39,194 nt of DNA from Richelia sp. CSU_2_1 (GCA_012034575.1 JAAUPF010000050.1:1-39194); one strand, 5' to 3'. Counted from the first letter of the stretch, positions 25,522 to 34,430 are shown. The notes: a model not told the origin generated them from the letters alone. Made by a program: numbers and translations.

Positions 25522-25546
25522 GTAAGGTGCGCAGTGCGCACCCTAC
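25522..25546. repeat. Palindromic repeat GTAAGGTGCGCA...CCCTAC, copy 1
   Basis: This 25-base repeat has the dyad GGTGCGCA/TGCGCACC around one base and the ends GTAA and CTAC, followed by ATCA. A nearly identical copy in the same orientation is at 26333-26357, so the two bracket the Uma2 gene. Confidence 0.85.
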
Positions 25547-25585
25547 ATCAGCTTGTTAAAAGCTAGTAGGTGCGTAAACCCAATC

Positions 25586-26164
25586 TTAAAGAGAATCCAT
25601 AAAATCATTCACAGCATCGTATTGATCTGCCATCCGCGAATGAAACTCGATCGAGCGCAAATCTAACTCCGGCAAAAGTTCGCTCTTACTAACTAATTCA
25701 TATCCCGTCGGGCGCAAACAATAAACTGAAATTACGCCATCTTCCCAAAACCAAACCTCCCGCACTCCCACGCGGCGATAAATTTCCAGAACATCAATTC
25801 CACCACTGGTTACTGTTATTTCAATTGCCAAATCTGGAATTGATTTGCGCGTCTCCAAACAATAAGACTCGTCTGGTTCTTTCCGCCCGCCCAATGCTTT
25901 CATGCCGATAGTCGTGCTGCCGCGTCCGTAAAAACGAATCTTTTTCGTCCGCATATAAAGCTCTAAAAGTTGACCTAAAGTATTTTTAGGTTCTTCATGA
26001 GCATCAGATAAAGGAGCCATAATTTCTAAATACCCATCTAAATATGTTAAACGCGCCCCGGTTCCTGCCAAATCGGCATCCAATTTTTCGAGGGTTTCCC
26101 ATGTCACGTTTGACAGAAAAGCCCTGCCCGTACCCAATCCTGCTTTGGAAGTTGCGACAACCAT
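25586..26164 (-). CDS. Uma2-family (DUF820) endonuclease-like protein
   Basis: The 192-residue protein belongs to the Uma2/DUF820 family, a PD-(D/E)XK-fold group expanded to dozens of copies in filamentous cyanobacteria. Family landmarks are LEKLDADLAGTGARLTYLDG YLEIMAPLS near the start, the acidic KEPDESYCLE, the strand SIPDLAIEITVTSGGIDVLE, and YRRVGVREVWFWEDGVISVY. The usual catalytic set is Asp of PDLAIE and Glu of EIT; the lysine normally two residues later is replaced, as in many members. The biological role is not established. ATG 26164 starts MVVATSKAG. The gene stands alone between two copies of the GTAAGGTGCGC palindrome, suggestive of a mobilised single-gene unit. Confidence 0.9.
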   Translation of the reverse strand: MVVATSKAGLGTGRAFLSNVTWETLEKLDADLAGTGARLTYLDGYLEIMAPLSDAHEEPKNTLGQLLELYMRTKKIRFYGRGSTTIGMKALGGRKEPDESYCLETRKSIPDLAIEITVTSGGIDVLEIYRRVGVREVWFWEDGVISVYCLRPTGYELVSKSELLPELDLRSIEFHSRMADQYDAVNDFMDSL

Positions 26165-26261
26165 CTGACTTACCTTTCGAGATCGCTTTTTAATAATATA
26201 GCAATTATTCTCAATGCTTTCTGCAATATAGCGATCGCAAATGATTTGTAAATTTCTTACT

Positions 26262-26300
26262 CCCTCGCCCTTAGTAAGGGGAGGGCTGGGGTGGGGTAAA
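26262..26300. repeat. CCCTT-AGT-AAGGG G-rich dispersed repeat
   Basis: CGCCCTTAGTAAGGGGAGGG is followed by CTGGGGTGGGG. It has the same character as the element at 1-72 and is typical of dispersed repeats in filamentous cyanobacteria. It lies between the Uma2 gene and the second GTAAGGTGCGC palindrome. Confidence 0.6.
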
Positions 26301-26332
26301 AACTTTACAAATGATTTAGGACTGCAATAGAA

Positions 26333-26357
26333 GTAAGGTGCGCATTGCGCACCCTAC
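26333..26357. repeat. Palindromic repeat GTAAGGTGCGCA...CCCTAC, copy 2
   Basis: It is identical to the copy at 25522 except for the central base (T for G), has the same orientation, and is followed by ATATAG. It lies 89 nt upstream of the glutathione transferase start. Confidence 0.85.
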
Positions 26358-26445
26358 ATATAGACTTTATGCGTAAGTTATGAATGCGTTTTTCTGGCGT
26401 AAATTCTATTAAACTAAAACTTAGCAGTCGATCGCAGCATCAATC

Positions 26446-27426
26446 GTGAAAAACAAATCGCTTCCTCCCTCGCTAACAGTTAAGTTCGGCAAATTTGTCT
26501 GGACGACGATGTGGCAATTAATGATGTCTCAACTCGCCCCCCGCGATAAAACAGGCGCTTACATTCGCCCTAACAGCAGTTTCAGAAACTTTGTCGGGAA
26601 AGCAGCAGAAAATCCTTTTGGGCCTGCGACGGGACGCTATCGCTTGTTTGTCGGTAAAGGCTGTCCTTGGGCTCACCGCACTTTGGTAACTAGGGCATTG
26701 AAAGGGTTAGAAGATGCGGTGGCGGTGTCTGTGGCGTTTCCCGGTAGCGGCGGGATGTGGGAGTTGGAATCGGAGATTTTTAGCTGCAAAACGATGCCGG
26801 AAATTTATCAACTGGCGCAACCGGGTTATAACGGACGTTCTACGGTGCCGGTGTTGTGGGATGATGTTAAAGGGGCGATCGTCAATAATGAAAGTTCTGA
26901 GATTATTGTGATGCTGAATTCGGAGTTTAATGAATTCGCCCGCCATCCCGAATTAGATCTTTATCCTGACACATTGCGCGAGAAGATCGATCGCTGGAAT
27001 GAGAAGATTTACCATGCAGTAAATAATGGCGTTTATCGCTGCGGTTTCGCGCAAACTCAAGCAGCTTACGATGTTGCTTGTAGTGAATTGTTTGCAGTTT
27101 TAGATGAAATCGATCGCGCTTTATCGACAAATCGCTATTTATGCGGTAATTCTGTTACGCTGGCTGACGTGCGGTTGTTTACAACTTTGTTCCGCTTTGA
27201 TGCGGTGTATTACAGCTTGTTTAAATGCAGCTTGCGCCGGATTCAAGATTATCAAAATTTGTCCGGGTATTTGCGAGATTTGTATCAGTTACCGGGTGTT
27301 GCTGCTACTTGCGATTTAGATGCGGTAAAGCGGGATTATTACGGCAATTTGTTTCCTCTCAATCCCGGCGGTATCGTTCCTGCTGGGCCGGATTTAGCTA
27401 ATTTTTTACTGCCTCACGATCGATAG
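26446..27426 (+). CDS. Xi-class glutathione transferase (glutathionyl-hydroquinone reductase)
   Basis: The 326-residue enzyme is of the Ecm4/YqjG type. It has a thioredoxin-like N-terminal domain with catalytic Cys73 in FVGKGCPWAHRT, where the following His and Arg are conserved, the APRDKTGAYIRPNSSFRNFV region, and NNESSEIIVMLNSEF for glutathione binding. A helical C-terminal domain contains NRYLCGNSVTLADVRLFTTL and YYSLFKCSLRRI. These enzymes use glutathione to reduce glutathionyl-quinones. GTG 26446 starts the frame; no ATG precedes it. The TAG stop (27424-27426) is immediately followed by a tract of TTGACAG and CGATCG repeat units. It fits functionally with gshA in this window. Confidence 0.92.
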   Translation: MKNKSLPPSLTVKFGKFVWTTMWQLMMSQLAPRDKTGAYIRPNSSFRNFVGKAAENPFGPATGRYRLFVGKGCPWAHRTLVTRALKGLEDAVAVSVAFPGSGGMWELESEIFSCKTMPEIYQLAQPGYNGRSTVPVLWDDVKGAIVNNESSEIIVMLNSEFNEFARHPELDLYPDTLREKIDRWNEKIYHAVNNGVYRCGFAQTQAAYDVACSELFAVLDEIDRALSTNRYLCGNSVTLADVRLFTTLFRFDAVYYSLFKCSLRRIQDYQNLSGYLRDLYQLPGVAATCDLDAVKRDYYGNLFPLNPGGIVPAGPDLANFLLPHDR

Positions 27427-27482
27427 TTGACAGTTGATAGTTGACAGTCGATCGTTGACAGTCGATAGTCGATCGTTGACAG
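27421..27482. repeat. Heptamer repeat tract at the glutathione transferase stop
   Basis: Degenerate tandem TTGACAG / TTGATAG units, interleaved with CGATCG octamer cores, run from the stop codon of the transferase gene for about 60 bases. The stop codon itself overlaps the first unit. Confidence 0.8.
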
Positions 27483-27701
27483 TATTTGCCAATAATTGAC
27501 TGTCTCAAAAACCCGCCCCGGCCGGATATTGCGATCGCGCTCGATCGAACCTAATTTACCGCGCCCAAGGTACCTGAATTTCAATACCCACTTTTTCAGT
27601 GACAATAAATGTTGCTGATTATGCAAACTTTCAAGACTAGGCGATTGAAAACTGGTTTTCTTAAACTGCTTCATCTGTTCGATCGATCGCCCAACAAAAT
27701 A

Positions 27702-28400
27702 TCATGCAGTGCGAGCATCAGAACTCGAGTTTTTATTATCCTGCGCCCGCTGTCGGGAACTAATCGGAATTTCGATCGCAAACTCAGTTCCCCCGCCAAT
27801 TTCGGAAATGCAATCGAGCCGTCCCCCGTGTTTTTCCACAACTAAATGGTGCGAAATAGACAGCCCCAAACCCGTTCCCTTACCGACAGGTTTAGTAGTA
27901 AAAAATGGGTCAAATAATTGGTGGCGAATCTCATTCGGAATCCCCTGTCCGTTATCAGCAATGCGAATAGCAATAAAATCGCTACCTGTCACTTCCGTGC
28001 GAATTCTAATTGCAGGTACGCTGACTGGCATACTGCCCGAAGATCGTCCTGCATTTTCCCTACTTCCCTTCGCCCACAACCCCCGATTTATTTCTTCATC
28101 CAAAGCATCAATAGCGTTGCTGATAATGTTCATAAACACTTGATTGAGTTGACCGGAACAGCACTCGATCGGGGGCAAATTTCCGTACTCTTTAATCACT
28201 TGAATCGCCGGATGTTTGCCACTGGCTTTAAAGCGGTGCTGCAAAATTAGCAAAGTGCTTTCCAAACCTTCGTGAATATCGACTAATTTGATATGAGTTC
28301 CGTCCGATCGCGAAAAATTGCGCATCGACAAAACTATCTGCCGGATGCGATCGGTTCCTACTTGCATCGAAGATAGAATTCCTGGTAAGTCTTCTACCAA
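27702..28400 (-). CDS. Histidine kinase, C-terminal catalytic part (frameshifted)
   Basis: The 232-residue ORF contains the second DHp helix and the full HATPase domain: RQIVLSMRNFSRSDG, N box MNIISNAIDALDEE, G1 DNGQGIP, F box FFTTKPV, and G2 GKGTGLGLSIS. It closely resembles the same region of the kinase at 98-2383, so the two are paralogs. ORF start MVEDLPGILS is internal to a kinase fold: a catalytic domain with half of the dimerisation domain is not expected to work alone. It continues the ORF at 28394-29977 through a missing T in a T-run near 28401-28405. Restoring the base makes a 758-residue CBS-histidine kinase at 27702-29977. Confidence 0.85.
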   Translation of the reverse strand: MVEDLPGILSSMQVGTDRIRQIVLSMRNFSRSDGTHIKLVDIHEGLESTLLILQHRFKASGKHPAIQVIKEYGNLPPIECCSGQLNQVFMNIISNAIDALDEEINRGLWAKGSRENAGRSSGSMPVSVPAIRIRTEVTGSDFIAIRIADNGQGIPNEIRHQLFDPFFTTKPVGKGTGLGLSISHHLVVEKHGGRLDCISEIGGGTEFAIEIPISSRQRAQDNKNSSSDARTA

Positions 28401-29977
28401 AAATCGAGTTCGATCTCTGCTGCTGCTGCTTGAATTTCTAAAGCAGGTTCGGGATAGTGCCGCTGGTAAAGTTCCACCAGCCGCAATAATTCTTTGATGT
28501 AATGGCTGGTATGAGAAAGATTGCCGTAGATAAAATTGACCGGATTGTTAATTTCGTGAGCGATGCCGGCAATCATTTGTCCCAGAGAAGACATTTTTTC
28601 GGTTTGCACGAGTTGAGTTTGAGTTTGCTGCAATTGCCGCAAAGTTTGCTCTAATTGCTGCGTTTGAGATCGCAATCGAGTTTCCTTTTGCCGCAATGCT
28701 TCTTCTACTCGCTGCCGCTTCACAATATCCCGCTGCAACAATTCATTTGATGCTGAAAGTTGGGCGGTTCTTTCTTCTACTTGTCTTTTCAAATCGTCGT
28801 GGGCTTGCTGCAGCGCTACTTCGGCTCGCTGGCGCTCTAAAATTTCTCGCTGCAATTGCTCGTTAGCTTGCTGCAATTGGGATGCTCGATCGTCCACTGC
28901 TTGTTGCAAAAGTTCGATCGTCCCGTACATTTCCGATGGCGTGAAAACCTGTGGCAAATTCGTTTCGGAAACAATTCCCAACATTTCTCCTTGCTTGCCA
29001 ACTACTACCAAACGCCGCACTCTGCGCCTCTGCATTTCTTGGTGGGCGGCCCACAGCGAATCGCTGGTAGATATGCAAAATAAGGGCCCGCTCATCGCAT
29101 CCGCCGCCGATATTTGAGACAGATTTAATTCAAAAGCTTGATACTGTATGATGTCGCGTTCGGTGACAATCCCTACCGGGATTAATTTTTTTGAATTGAT
29201 GTTTCGCGATTCTGACTCCTGGATGTTAGCGCTGTAATTTGTGCTGGGAAATTGGTAATTTTCTGCATGCCCGATCGCCCTTTGCGGGTACTGAATTTGC
29301 TCTTCTACAATGACAATACAACTGACTCGATGCTTGACCATAAGTTGCGCTAAATCGAACACGGAAGCCGTTTTTGGGGCGTGAATGACGTTGGCCGTCA
29401 TGACATCGGCCGCACAGCGCAAATTAGTTAGCAAGTTAATCGGTTGCAGGGCTTCGCGAATTCTTTCGCGCGTGATGATACCCTGGAGTTGACCGCGATC
29501 GTCTACCACTGGCAAATGGCGGATCTGGTGCTGGCGCAGCATGAATATAGCTGTAAAAATATCGTGGGCTTTGGATTGTTTGAGGGTAATCGGCTGGCGC
29601 GTCATCACATCCGCAACTTTGAGTCCCACAGAATTCGCTCCGGCGGCACTTAGCTTGACGATATCCCGTTCCGTAAAGATGCCGGTCAGTTTCGAGTTTT
29701 CTACTACTAAAACGCAACTGCGCTGGGCTGTACTGCCAATATTAGCTTGCCTGCCGCCAGCCAGATCGCAGCAGCTTCGCCGGGGATTCATCAGTGTTAA
29801 CACTTGAGCGATCGGGGTGTCGGGTGCAACAGTAACGGGATGCCGGTCGATCGCTTGTTCGAGGGGCGAGGTGCAGGCGGGCTTGCTTTGGGATGCAGCA
29901 GGGGGTGCGGGGAATTCGATCGCTGGTTGCGGGGGAACGAGTTTGAGTAGCGGCTGAAATTGTTCTTCTTCAAGCAT
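28394..29977 (-). CDS. Four-CBS sensor histidine kinase, N-terminal part (frameshifted)
   Basis: The 527-residue ORF has four CBS motifs in two pairs: about 45-110 (VAPDTPIAQVLTLMN... IFTERDIVKLSA), 125-185 (VADVMTRQPITLKQ... GIITRERIREAL), 190-285 (AADVMTANVIHAP... GIVTERDIIQYQ), and 290-345 (AADAMSGPLFCIS... GIVSETNLPQ). CBS pairs commonly bind adenosyl ligands and could sense energy charge or c-di-AMP. A long coiled coil (about 355-465) leads to HisKA with His474 in AGIAHEINNPVNF. The ORF ends IELDFW then stop, where IELDFLVEDLPGI would be read with one more T. No membrane helix is present, so it is a cytosolic sensor. ATG 29977 starts MLEEEQFQPLL. No receiver partner is encoded nearby. 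Confidence 0.88.
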   Translation of the reverse strand: MLEEEQFQPLLKLVPPQPAIEFPAPPAASQSKPACTSPLEQAIDRHPVTVAPDTPIAQVLTLMNPRRSCCDLAGGRQANIGSTAQRSCVLVVENSKLTGIFTERDIVKLSAAGANSVGLKVADVMTRQPITLKQSKAHDIFTAIFMLRQHQIRHLPVVDDRGQLQGIITRERIREALQPINLLTNLRCAADVMTANVIHAPKTASVFDLAQLMVKHRVSCIVIVEEQIQYPQRAIGHAENYQFPSTNYSANIQESESRNINSKKLIPVGIVTERDIIQYQAFELNLSQISAADAMSGPLFCISTSDSLWAAHQEMQRRRVRRLVVVGKQGEMLGIVSETNLPQVFTPSEMYGTIELLQQAVDDRASQLQQANEQLQREILERQRAEVALQQAHDDLKRQVEERTAQLSASNELLQRDIVKRQRVEEALRQKETRLRSQTQQLEQTLRQLQQTQTQLVQTEKMSSLGQMIAGIAHEINNPVNFIYGNLSHTSHYIKELLRLVELYQRHYPEPALEIQAAAAEIELDFW

Positions 29978-30132
29978 GGTTAATCATTAATTTTGATTAA
30001 TGTATTGTTACAATATCGACGGCTTTTGCCGGCAGACTTAGCATTGAGTCAACAGGTCAAAAGATGGTCGATCGCCAAGGCGGCCGTCTCATTCGCCCGC
30101 AATCCCGGTTTAATTTTTAATTTTTAATTTTT

Positions 30133-32739
30133 ATGTCGTGGACGCCGTTAAGTTACCGGATTCATCATTTGCCGCTCATCCTTGCCGGCCCGATTTTGCG
30201 ACGCACTCAAAGCCAAGCCGTAACAGTTTGGCTGGCTCTCAAAGCACCCCGCCGAGTCGCAATCGAAGTCTGTTCCACTGAGGGCGGCACCGGCGAAATT
30301 GTCGGTCGCCCCCTGCTGCGGGGTTCGAGTTCTACGGTGCAAATCGGCAAATACCTGCACGTAGTTGCGGTCACAGCTACACCGATCGGCAGCAATTTCT
30401 TGACATCCGGGCAAATTTATGCTTACGACATAGAGTTTGCCAGCAGCCGCGACTCGCTCCTAGGGGCTGGGATAGCAAATGAGAAAGAAACTCTCATCTC
30501 TTGCCTGCAGTCAGCCGCCCCTGAAAAGTCGGATTTTGGGCCTGCGACAATTAGCTATTTCGAGCATCAGTTGCCAACTTTTGCCCTGCCGCCGGAAGAT
30601 TTAAATTACCTGCGGATAGTTCACGGTTCTTGTCGCAAGCCCCACGGTGGCGGCCGCGATGCACTGCCAATCTTAGACAATTCGATCGAACAGTTTGCGG
30701 GAGTTGCTAATTCCCGACCGCACCAACTATTTTTAACGGGCGACCAAATTTACGGCGATGATGTTGCCGATCCCCTGCTGTGGGCTTTGACCGATGCTGG
30801 CGATACGCTCTTGGGCTGGGAAGAGAATTTGCCCCTGATGGATGCCCGACAAAAAAATAATTTGCATACTACTATACCAAAAAATCCGGCACCGGAAAAT
30901 AGAGTTGGGGATCGCAGCGAAATTTCTACCAAAAGTGCGATCGAACCGCCAGTTTATGCCGAGTATAAGTATCAAAAACCAGTGCACTTCAAGCCGGGGA
31001 CTCGCAGCGACACCGCCAGAGATTTGGGCGGTTTTACGGCAATGTTGGTCAACCAACCCGAGAAGGCAAAAAGTCATTTGTTCGGTTTGGGCGAATACTG
31101 CGCGATGTATTTGTTCGTTTGGTCGCCCGTACTTTGGTGCGCCAGTTTTCCCAAAGGCAAGGATATTTGTACCGATGCCAAACGCACCAAAATCTGGGAT
31201 AAGGAAGCAGCCGAACTAGATTATTTTACGCGCAATTTGTGGAGGGTCAGGAGAGCTTTTGCTAATATTCCCGTCTATGCAATTTGCGACGACCACGATG
31301 TTAGCGACGACTGGTATTTAAATCGAGAATGGTGTTACCGCGTTCTCGGCAAACCTCTGGGCCGCAGAGTGGTGCAAAATGCAATGCTGGCTTACGCTAT
31401 ATTTCAGGCTTGGGGAAATACGCCCGCACAGTTCGATCGGGGAAACGCCGGAGATAAATTGTTGCAAGCCGCTCGCATTTGGTCGGAATCTGCAGGTACT
31501 GACTCTGCTGTTTGTGCAGATATCGCTCGCTATTTGGGAATTCCCGATCTAGATAGTGAAACTGGTTTGCCGAAGTTTAAATTAGACGAAGATGTTTTAA
31601 TTTTAGACCGCGATAGTGGTGGCAAACAAGCTTTAAATTGGCATTTTACTGTCAGAAGCTACAAGCATGAAGTGATTGTTTTAGACACGCGAAATTGGCG
31701 GGGTTATCCGCTAGAAAAATCGATCGACCCGCCGATGCTGTTGAGTCACAAAGGTTTTGAACAGCAAATTCAGGAACCTTTACAGGAAACCGAACGGCTC
31801 AATCAAACCGGAGAATATGCTATTGAAGCTACGCTAGTAATTGTGCCGACAAATTTAGTAGGTTTGGGAATTATTGATGCAGTTCAAAAGTGGGATGTGG
31901 AACGGGGAAAAGTGTTTAGCAGCGATGCGGGGGATGCTTGGAATTTTCACGAATTGGCGTTTGTCAAACTGCTGGCAGAATTTTTTAAACGGCGCGATCG
32001 AGTGATAGTTTTGACTGGGGACATTCACTATGCTGCGGGGGTTCGCCTGAGTTATTGGTCTGACTGTCATTTTGGCGATACTCCCGAGTCCGGAGAAAAT
32101 TTAGCAAGGGTACAATTGGATGCAGGAGCTGCAGGTGCAGAGATAATTAAAAGTTTTAAAGGTTTGAATGCAGGGGAGTATAATTTGAATTGCCAATTTT
32201 CCGTGCTGGCGCAGTTGACTGCCAGTGCTTTGATTAATGAGGAGTGGAAAACTCATTTAATTCATACTAAAATTAAGTCGCTGCTGCCCGAACGATCGCA
32301 CGAATCAGTCGGCTGGAACGAACCGCTAGAATTAGTTAATATTTCAGGGTTTCGCGGCCGGCAAATTTTGGCGCGGGCAATTAAAAACAAACAATCTCTG
32401 CCGGATTGGGGCTATCGGATAGATTGGGTGAAACGGCAAAAAGCTCGCGTGTTTTTGCCCTATGAAAATAGTTCGCCGTCAGCTATCAGTTCCCGAAACA
32501 AGCAATTGCCACTGTGGCAAAGGTTGTGGAATATTGTAGCGCTGCTGTGGCGCAACCGCTGGCTGCAGGAAGGATCGGAAATTGTCGGTTACAGCAATAT
32601 CGGAATTGTCAGTTTTCAGTGGCCTGCCGACAGCGATCGAACTAAAGCAGTGATGCAAAATATTTATTGGCGGCCGCTGTGGCAGCCGGATAGCGTAGTT
32701 TACAGCCAATATTTCGTGCCGCTGGGACTCGACAAGTGA
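30133..32739 (+). CDS. PhoD-like metallophosphatase
   Basis: The 868-residue protein has the PhoD/alkaline phosphatase D fold: an N-terminal beta domain (LAGPILRRTQSQAVTVWLAL) and metal-site motifs HGSCRKPHGGGRDAL, LTGDQIYGDDVADPLL near residue 205, FANIPVYAICDDHDVSDDWY near 385, and VLTGDIHYAAGVRLSYW near 630. It lacks a Tat or Sec signal, unlike secreted PhoD, so it is probably cytosolic. Its substrate is unknown and phosphodiesters are likely. It is longer than classical PhoD, with extra insertions and a C-terminal extension. ATG 30133 follows directly on three AATTTTT heptamers (30112-30132), so no Shine-Dalgarno exists. The next gene, map, is separated by a repeat tract. Confidence 0.88.
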   Translation: MSWTPLSYRIHHLPLILAGPILRRTQSQAVTVWLALKAPRRVAIEVCSTEGGTGEIVGRPLLRGSSSTVQIGKYLHVVAVTATPIGSNFLTSGQIYAYDIEFASSRDSLLGAGIANEKETLISCLQSAAPEKSDFGPATISYFEHQLPTFALPPEDLNYLRIVHGSCRKPHGGGRDALPILDNSIEQFAGVANSRPHQLFLTGDQIYGDDVADPLLWALTDAGDTLLGWEENLPLMDARQKNNLHTTIPKNPAPENRVGDRSEISTKSAIEPPVYAEYKYQKPVHFKPGTRSDTARDLGGFTAMLVNQPEKAKSHLFGLGEYCAMYLFVWSPVLWCASFPKGKDICTDAKRTKIWDKEAAELDYFTRNLWRVRRAFANIPVYAICDDHDVSDDWYLNREWCYRVLGKPLGRRVVQNAMLAYAIFQAWGNTPAQFDRGNAGDKLLQAARIWSESAGTDSAVCADIARYLGIPDLDSETGLPKFKLDEDVLILDRDSGGKQALNWHFTVRSYKHEVIVLDTRNWRGYPLEKSIDPPMLLSHKGFEQQIQEPLQETERLNQTGEYAIEATLVIVPTNLVGLGIIDAVQKWDVERGKVFSSDAGDAWNFHELAFVKLLAEFFKRRDRVIVLTGDIHYAAGVRLSYWSDCHFGDTPESGENLARVQLDAGAAGAEIIKSFKGLNAGEYNLNCQFSVLAQLTASALINEEWKTHLIHTKIKSLLPERSHESVGWNEPLELVNISGFRGRQILARAIKNKQSLPDWGYRIDWVKRQKARVFLPYENSSPSAISSRNKQLPLWQRLWNIVALLWRNRWLQEGSEIVGYSNIGIVSFQWPADSDRTKAVMQNIYWRPLWQPDSVVYSQYFVPLGLDK

Positions 32740-32744
32740 AGGAA

Positions 32745-32879
32745 GAGGGAAGAGGGAGAGAGTGGGAGAGTGGGAGAGTGGGAGAGTGGGAGAGGGGGAG
32801 AGTGGGAGAGGGGGAAAGTGGGAGAGTGAAAGAACTACTAACTGTCAACTGTCAACTGTCAACTGTCAACTGTCAACTG
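32745..32879. repeat. GGGAGAGT tandem array and AACTGTC heptamer array
   Basis: A G/A-rich array built on GTGGGAGA units, with some GGGGGAGA variants, occupies about 32745-32826. It is followed at about 32840-32878 by five to six AACTGTC heptamers. The start of the array almost touches the stop codon of the PhoD-like gene. Confidence 0.9.
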
Positions 32880-33035
32880 CCACCAATAGTGCCAAATTCT
32901 GAGAAAAATATTAAGCTAGCTTAAAGAACGATCGATCGACCCCGACGATCGGCACAGCCGCTGTGCGCGTAAAAACTCAAGGTTTTGCGTTCTTTGTTGG
33001 CACCCACTCCGTAAAATTTACCCGAAAACTAATAA

Positions 33036-33866
33036 ATGAACATTTTTAGCAGTCTGCTTTCCGGGCCAACTCAAGCCCCCCAACAACCAAAAAAACAGCG
33101 CCGAGGTATTGAAATTAAATCCGGGCGAGAAATCGAAATCATGCGGCAGGCAGCGAAAATTGTAGCAACTGTACTGAAAGAAATTTCCCAACTTGTAAAA
33201 CCGGGAATGACTACTGCCGATTTGGATGCTTACGCCGAAAAACGCATCAGAGAAATGGGGGCGACTCCAAGTTTTAAAGGCTATCACGGCTTCCCCGGCT
33301 CGATTTGTTCGAGCATTAACAACGAAGTCGTTCACGGTATCCCCAGCCGCAAAAAAGTCATCCGGGCGGGGGATGTTCTCAAAGTGGATACGGGAGCATA
33401 CTATCAAGGTTTTCACGGCGATTCTTGCATTACGATCGCAGTTGTAGAAGTTACCCCCGAATCGGCAAAGTTAATTAGAGTAGCTGAAGAAGCTCTCTAT
33501 AAAGGTATCGAACAAGTAAAAGCAGGAGCTTATTTGCTCGACATTGCCGGGGCGATTGAAGATTGCGTCAAAGCTAACGGTTTTAGCGTGGTTGAGGAAT
33601 TTACCGGTCACGGCGTCGGCCGCAATTTGCACGAGGAACCGTCGGTTTTTAATTTCCGCACCCGCGAAATGCCCAACGTGAAATTGAGAACCGGCATGAC
33701 ACTCGCCATCGAACCAATTCTCAACGCAGGTTCCAAATACACCCGCACCCTTGCCGACAAATGGACTGCAGTAACAGTTGACAATGCGATGTCTGCTCAA
33801 TTTGAACACACGGTGCTGGTGACGGATAGCGGTTACGAAATTTTGACCGATCGCTCTCAAGTTTAA
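33036..33866 (+). CDS. map: Type I methionine aminopeptidase
   Basis: The 276-residue metallopeptidase removes the N-terminal methionine from nascent proteins. It has a 25-30 residue N-terminal extension rich in Pro/Gln/Lys ([15 protein letters not shown]), then the pita-bread fold. Metal-site segments are all present: [15 protein letters not shown] (two Asp ligands), [14 protein letters not shown] (His), [10 protein letters not shown] (Glu) and [13 protein letters not shown] (Glu). The substrate-pocket [21 protein letters not shown] is typical. ATG 33036 gives [10 protein letters not shown]. No strong ribosome site is visible. It is a housekeeping enzyme, but cyanobacteria often carry two or three map paralogs. 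It is flanked by repeats and followed by a transposon relic, so it may not be the only copy. Confidence 0.94.
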   Translation: MNIFSSLLSGPTQAPQQPKKQRRGIEIKSGREIEIMRQAAKIVATVLKEISQLVKPGMTTADLDAYAEKRIREMGATPSFKGYHGFPGSICSSINNEVVHGIPSRKKVIRAGDVLKVDTGAYYQGFHGDSCITIAVVEVTPESAKLIRVAEEALYKGIEQVKAGAYLLDIAGAIEDCVKANGFSVVEEFTGHGVGRNLHEEPSVFNFRTREMPNVKLRTGMTLAIEPILNAGSKYTRTLADKWTAVTVDNAMSAQFEHTVLVTDSGYEILTDRSQV

Positions 33867-34193
33867 CAGCAGGGCGATCGTTGTCAAGTAACGCCTGAAG
33901 TAGTTCACGGCTGCGCTTCGTTAAATGCTGCGCAGCACTCAGTGTATCCTTGCGGAAAGTAAAGTCAATACACTTGTGGCGAAACACGAATCTATGCAGC
34001 TTGATGTCAAAAAATGTCAAAATGAAATTTAGTAAACTAACATCAGAACAAGCGAGTTAAATAACTATGCGCGTTTTGAGTAAGTTTGGTGCGACAGGTT
34101 AAAAAATAACACGTACTAGACGCACAACACATCTTCTGTTAAGTTTCAGAAGTAAACCAAACGCTCGCTGGATGGCAAAACCTGACAACACCT

Positions 34194-34430
34194 GTGTTAC
34201 CGTTACGGTTTCCGAGTGGGTTGGGATTGCGCCAAGAATATACATCTAAAACCTGCAGGTCTTGCGGACAGGTAAACTCAAGATTGAGTGGCTACAAACA
34301 GCTTAAATGTCCTCGCTGCGGGTCTAGGGATCGAATCCCTCGCGATTTCAACCGCGATTGTAAAGGAGCCGTCGGGATTTTCCTGAACGCTATGTGGGAC
34401 ACCACTTCGATCGTTCAAGTCCAGCAAGAT
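34194..34430 (+). pseudogene. TnpB C-terminal zinc-ribbon relic, fused in frame to the kinase gene
   Basis: About 75 codons encode the C-terminal end of an IS200/IS605-type TnpB (RNA-guided nuclease of transposons). LRQEYTSKTCRSCGQV contains the first zinc knuckle (34254-34265), KCPRCGSRD the second (34308-34319), and IPRDFN with GAVGIFLNAMWDT the closing helix. The RuvC parts and the start of the protein are missing, and 34021-34193 shows no recognisable remainder. The frame runs without a stop into the Ser/Thr kinase at 34512, making a chimeric ORF of 797 residues. I regard the relic as decayed, with the kinase using its own start, but translation of the fusion is possible. Confidence 0.75.

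Noticed and set aside
32642..32924. Short frames across the GGGAGAGT array (both strands)
   Set aside because: They encode pure tandem repeat (LPLSHSPT-type) and are explained by the repeat tract.
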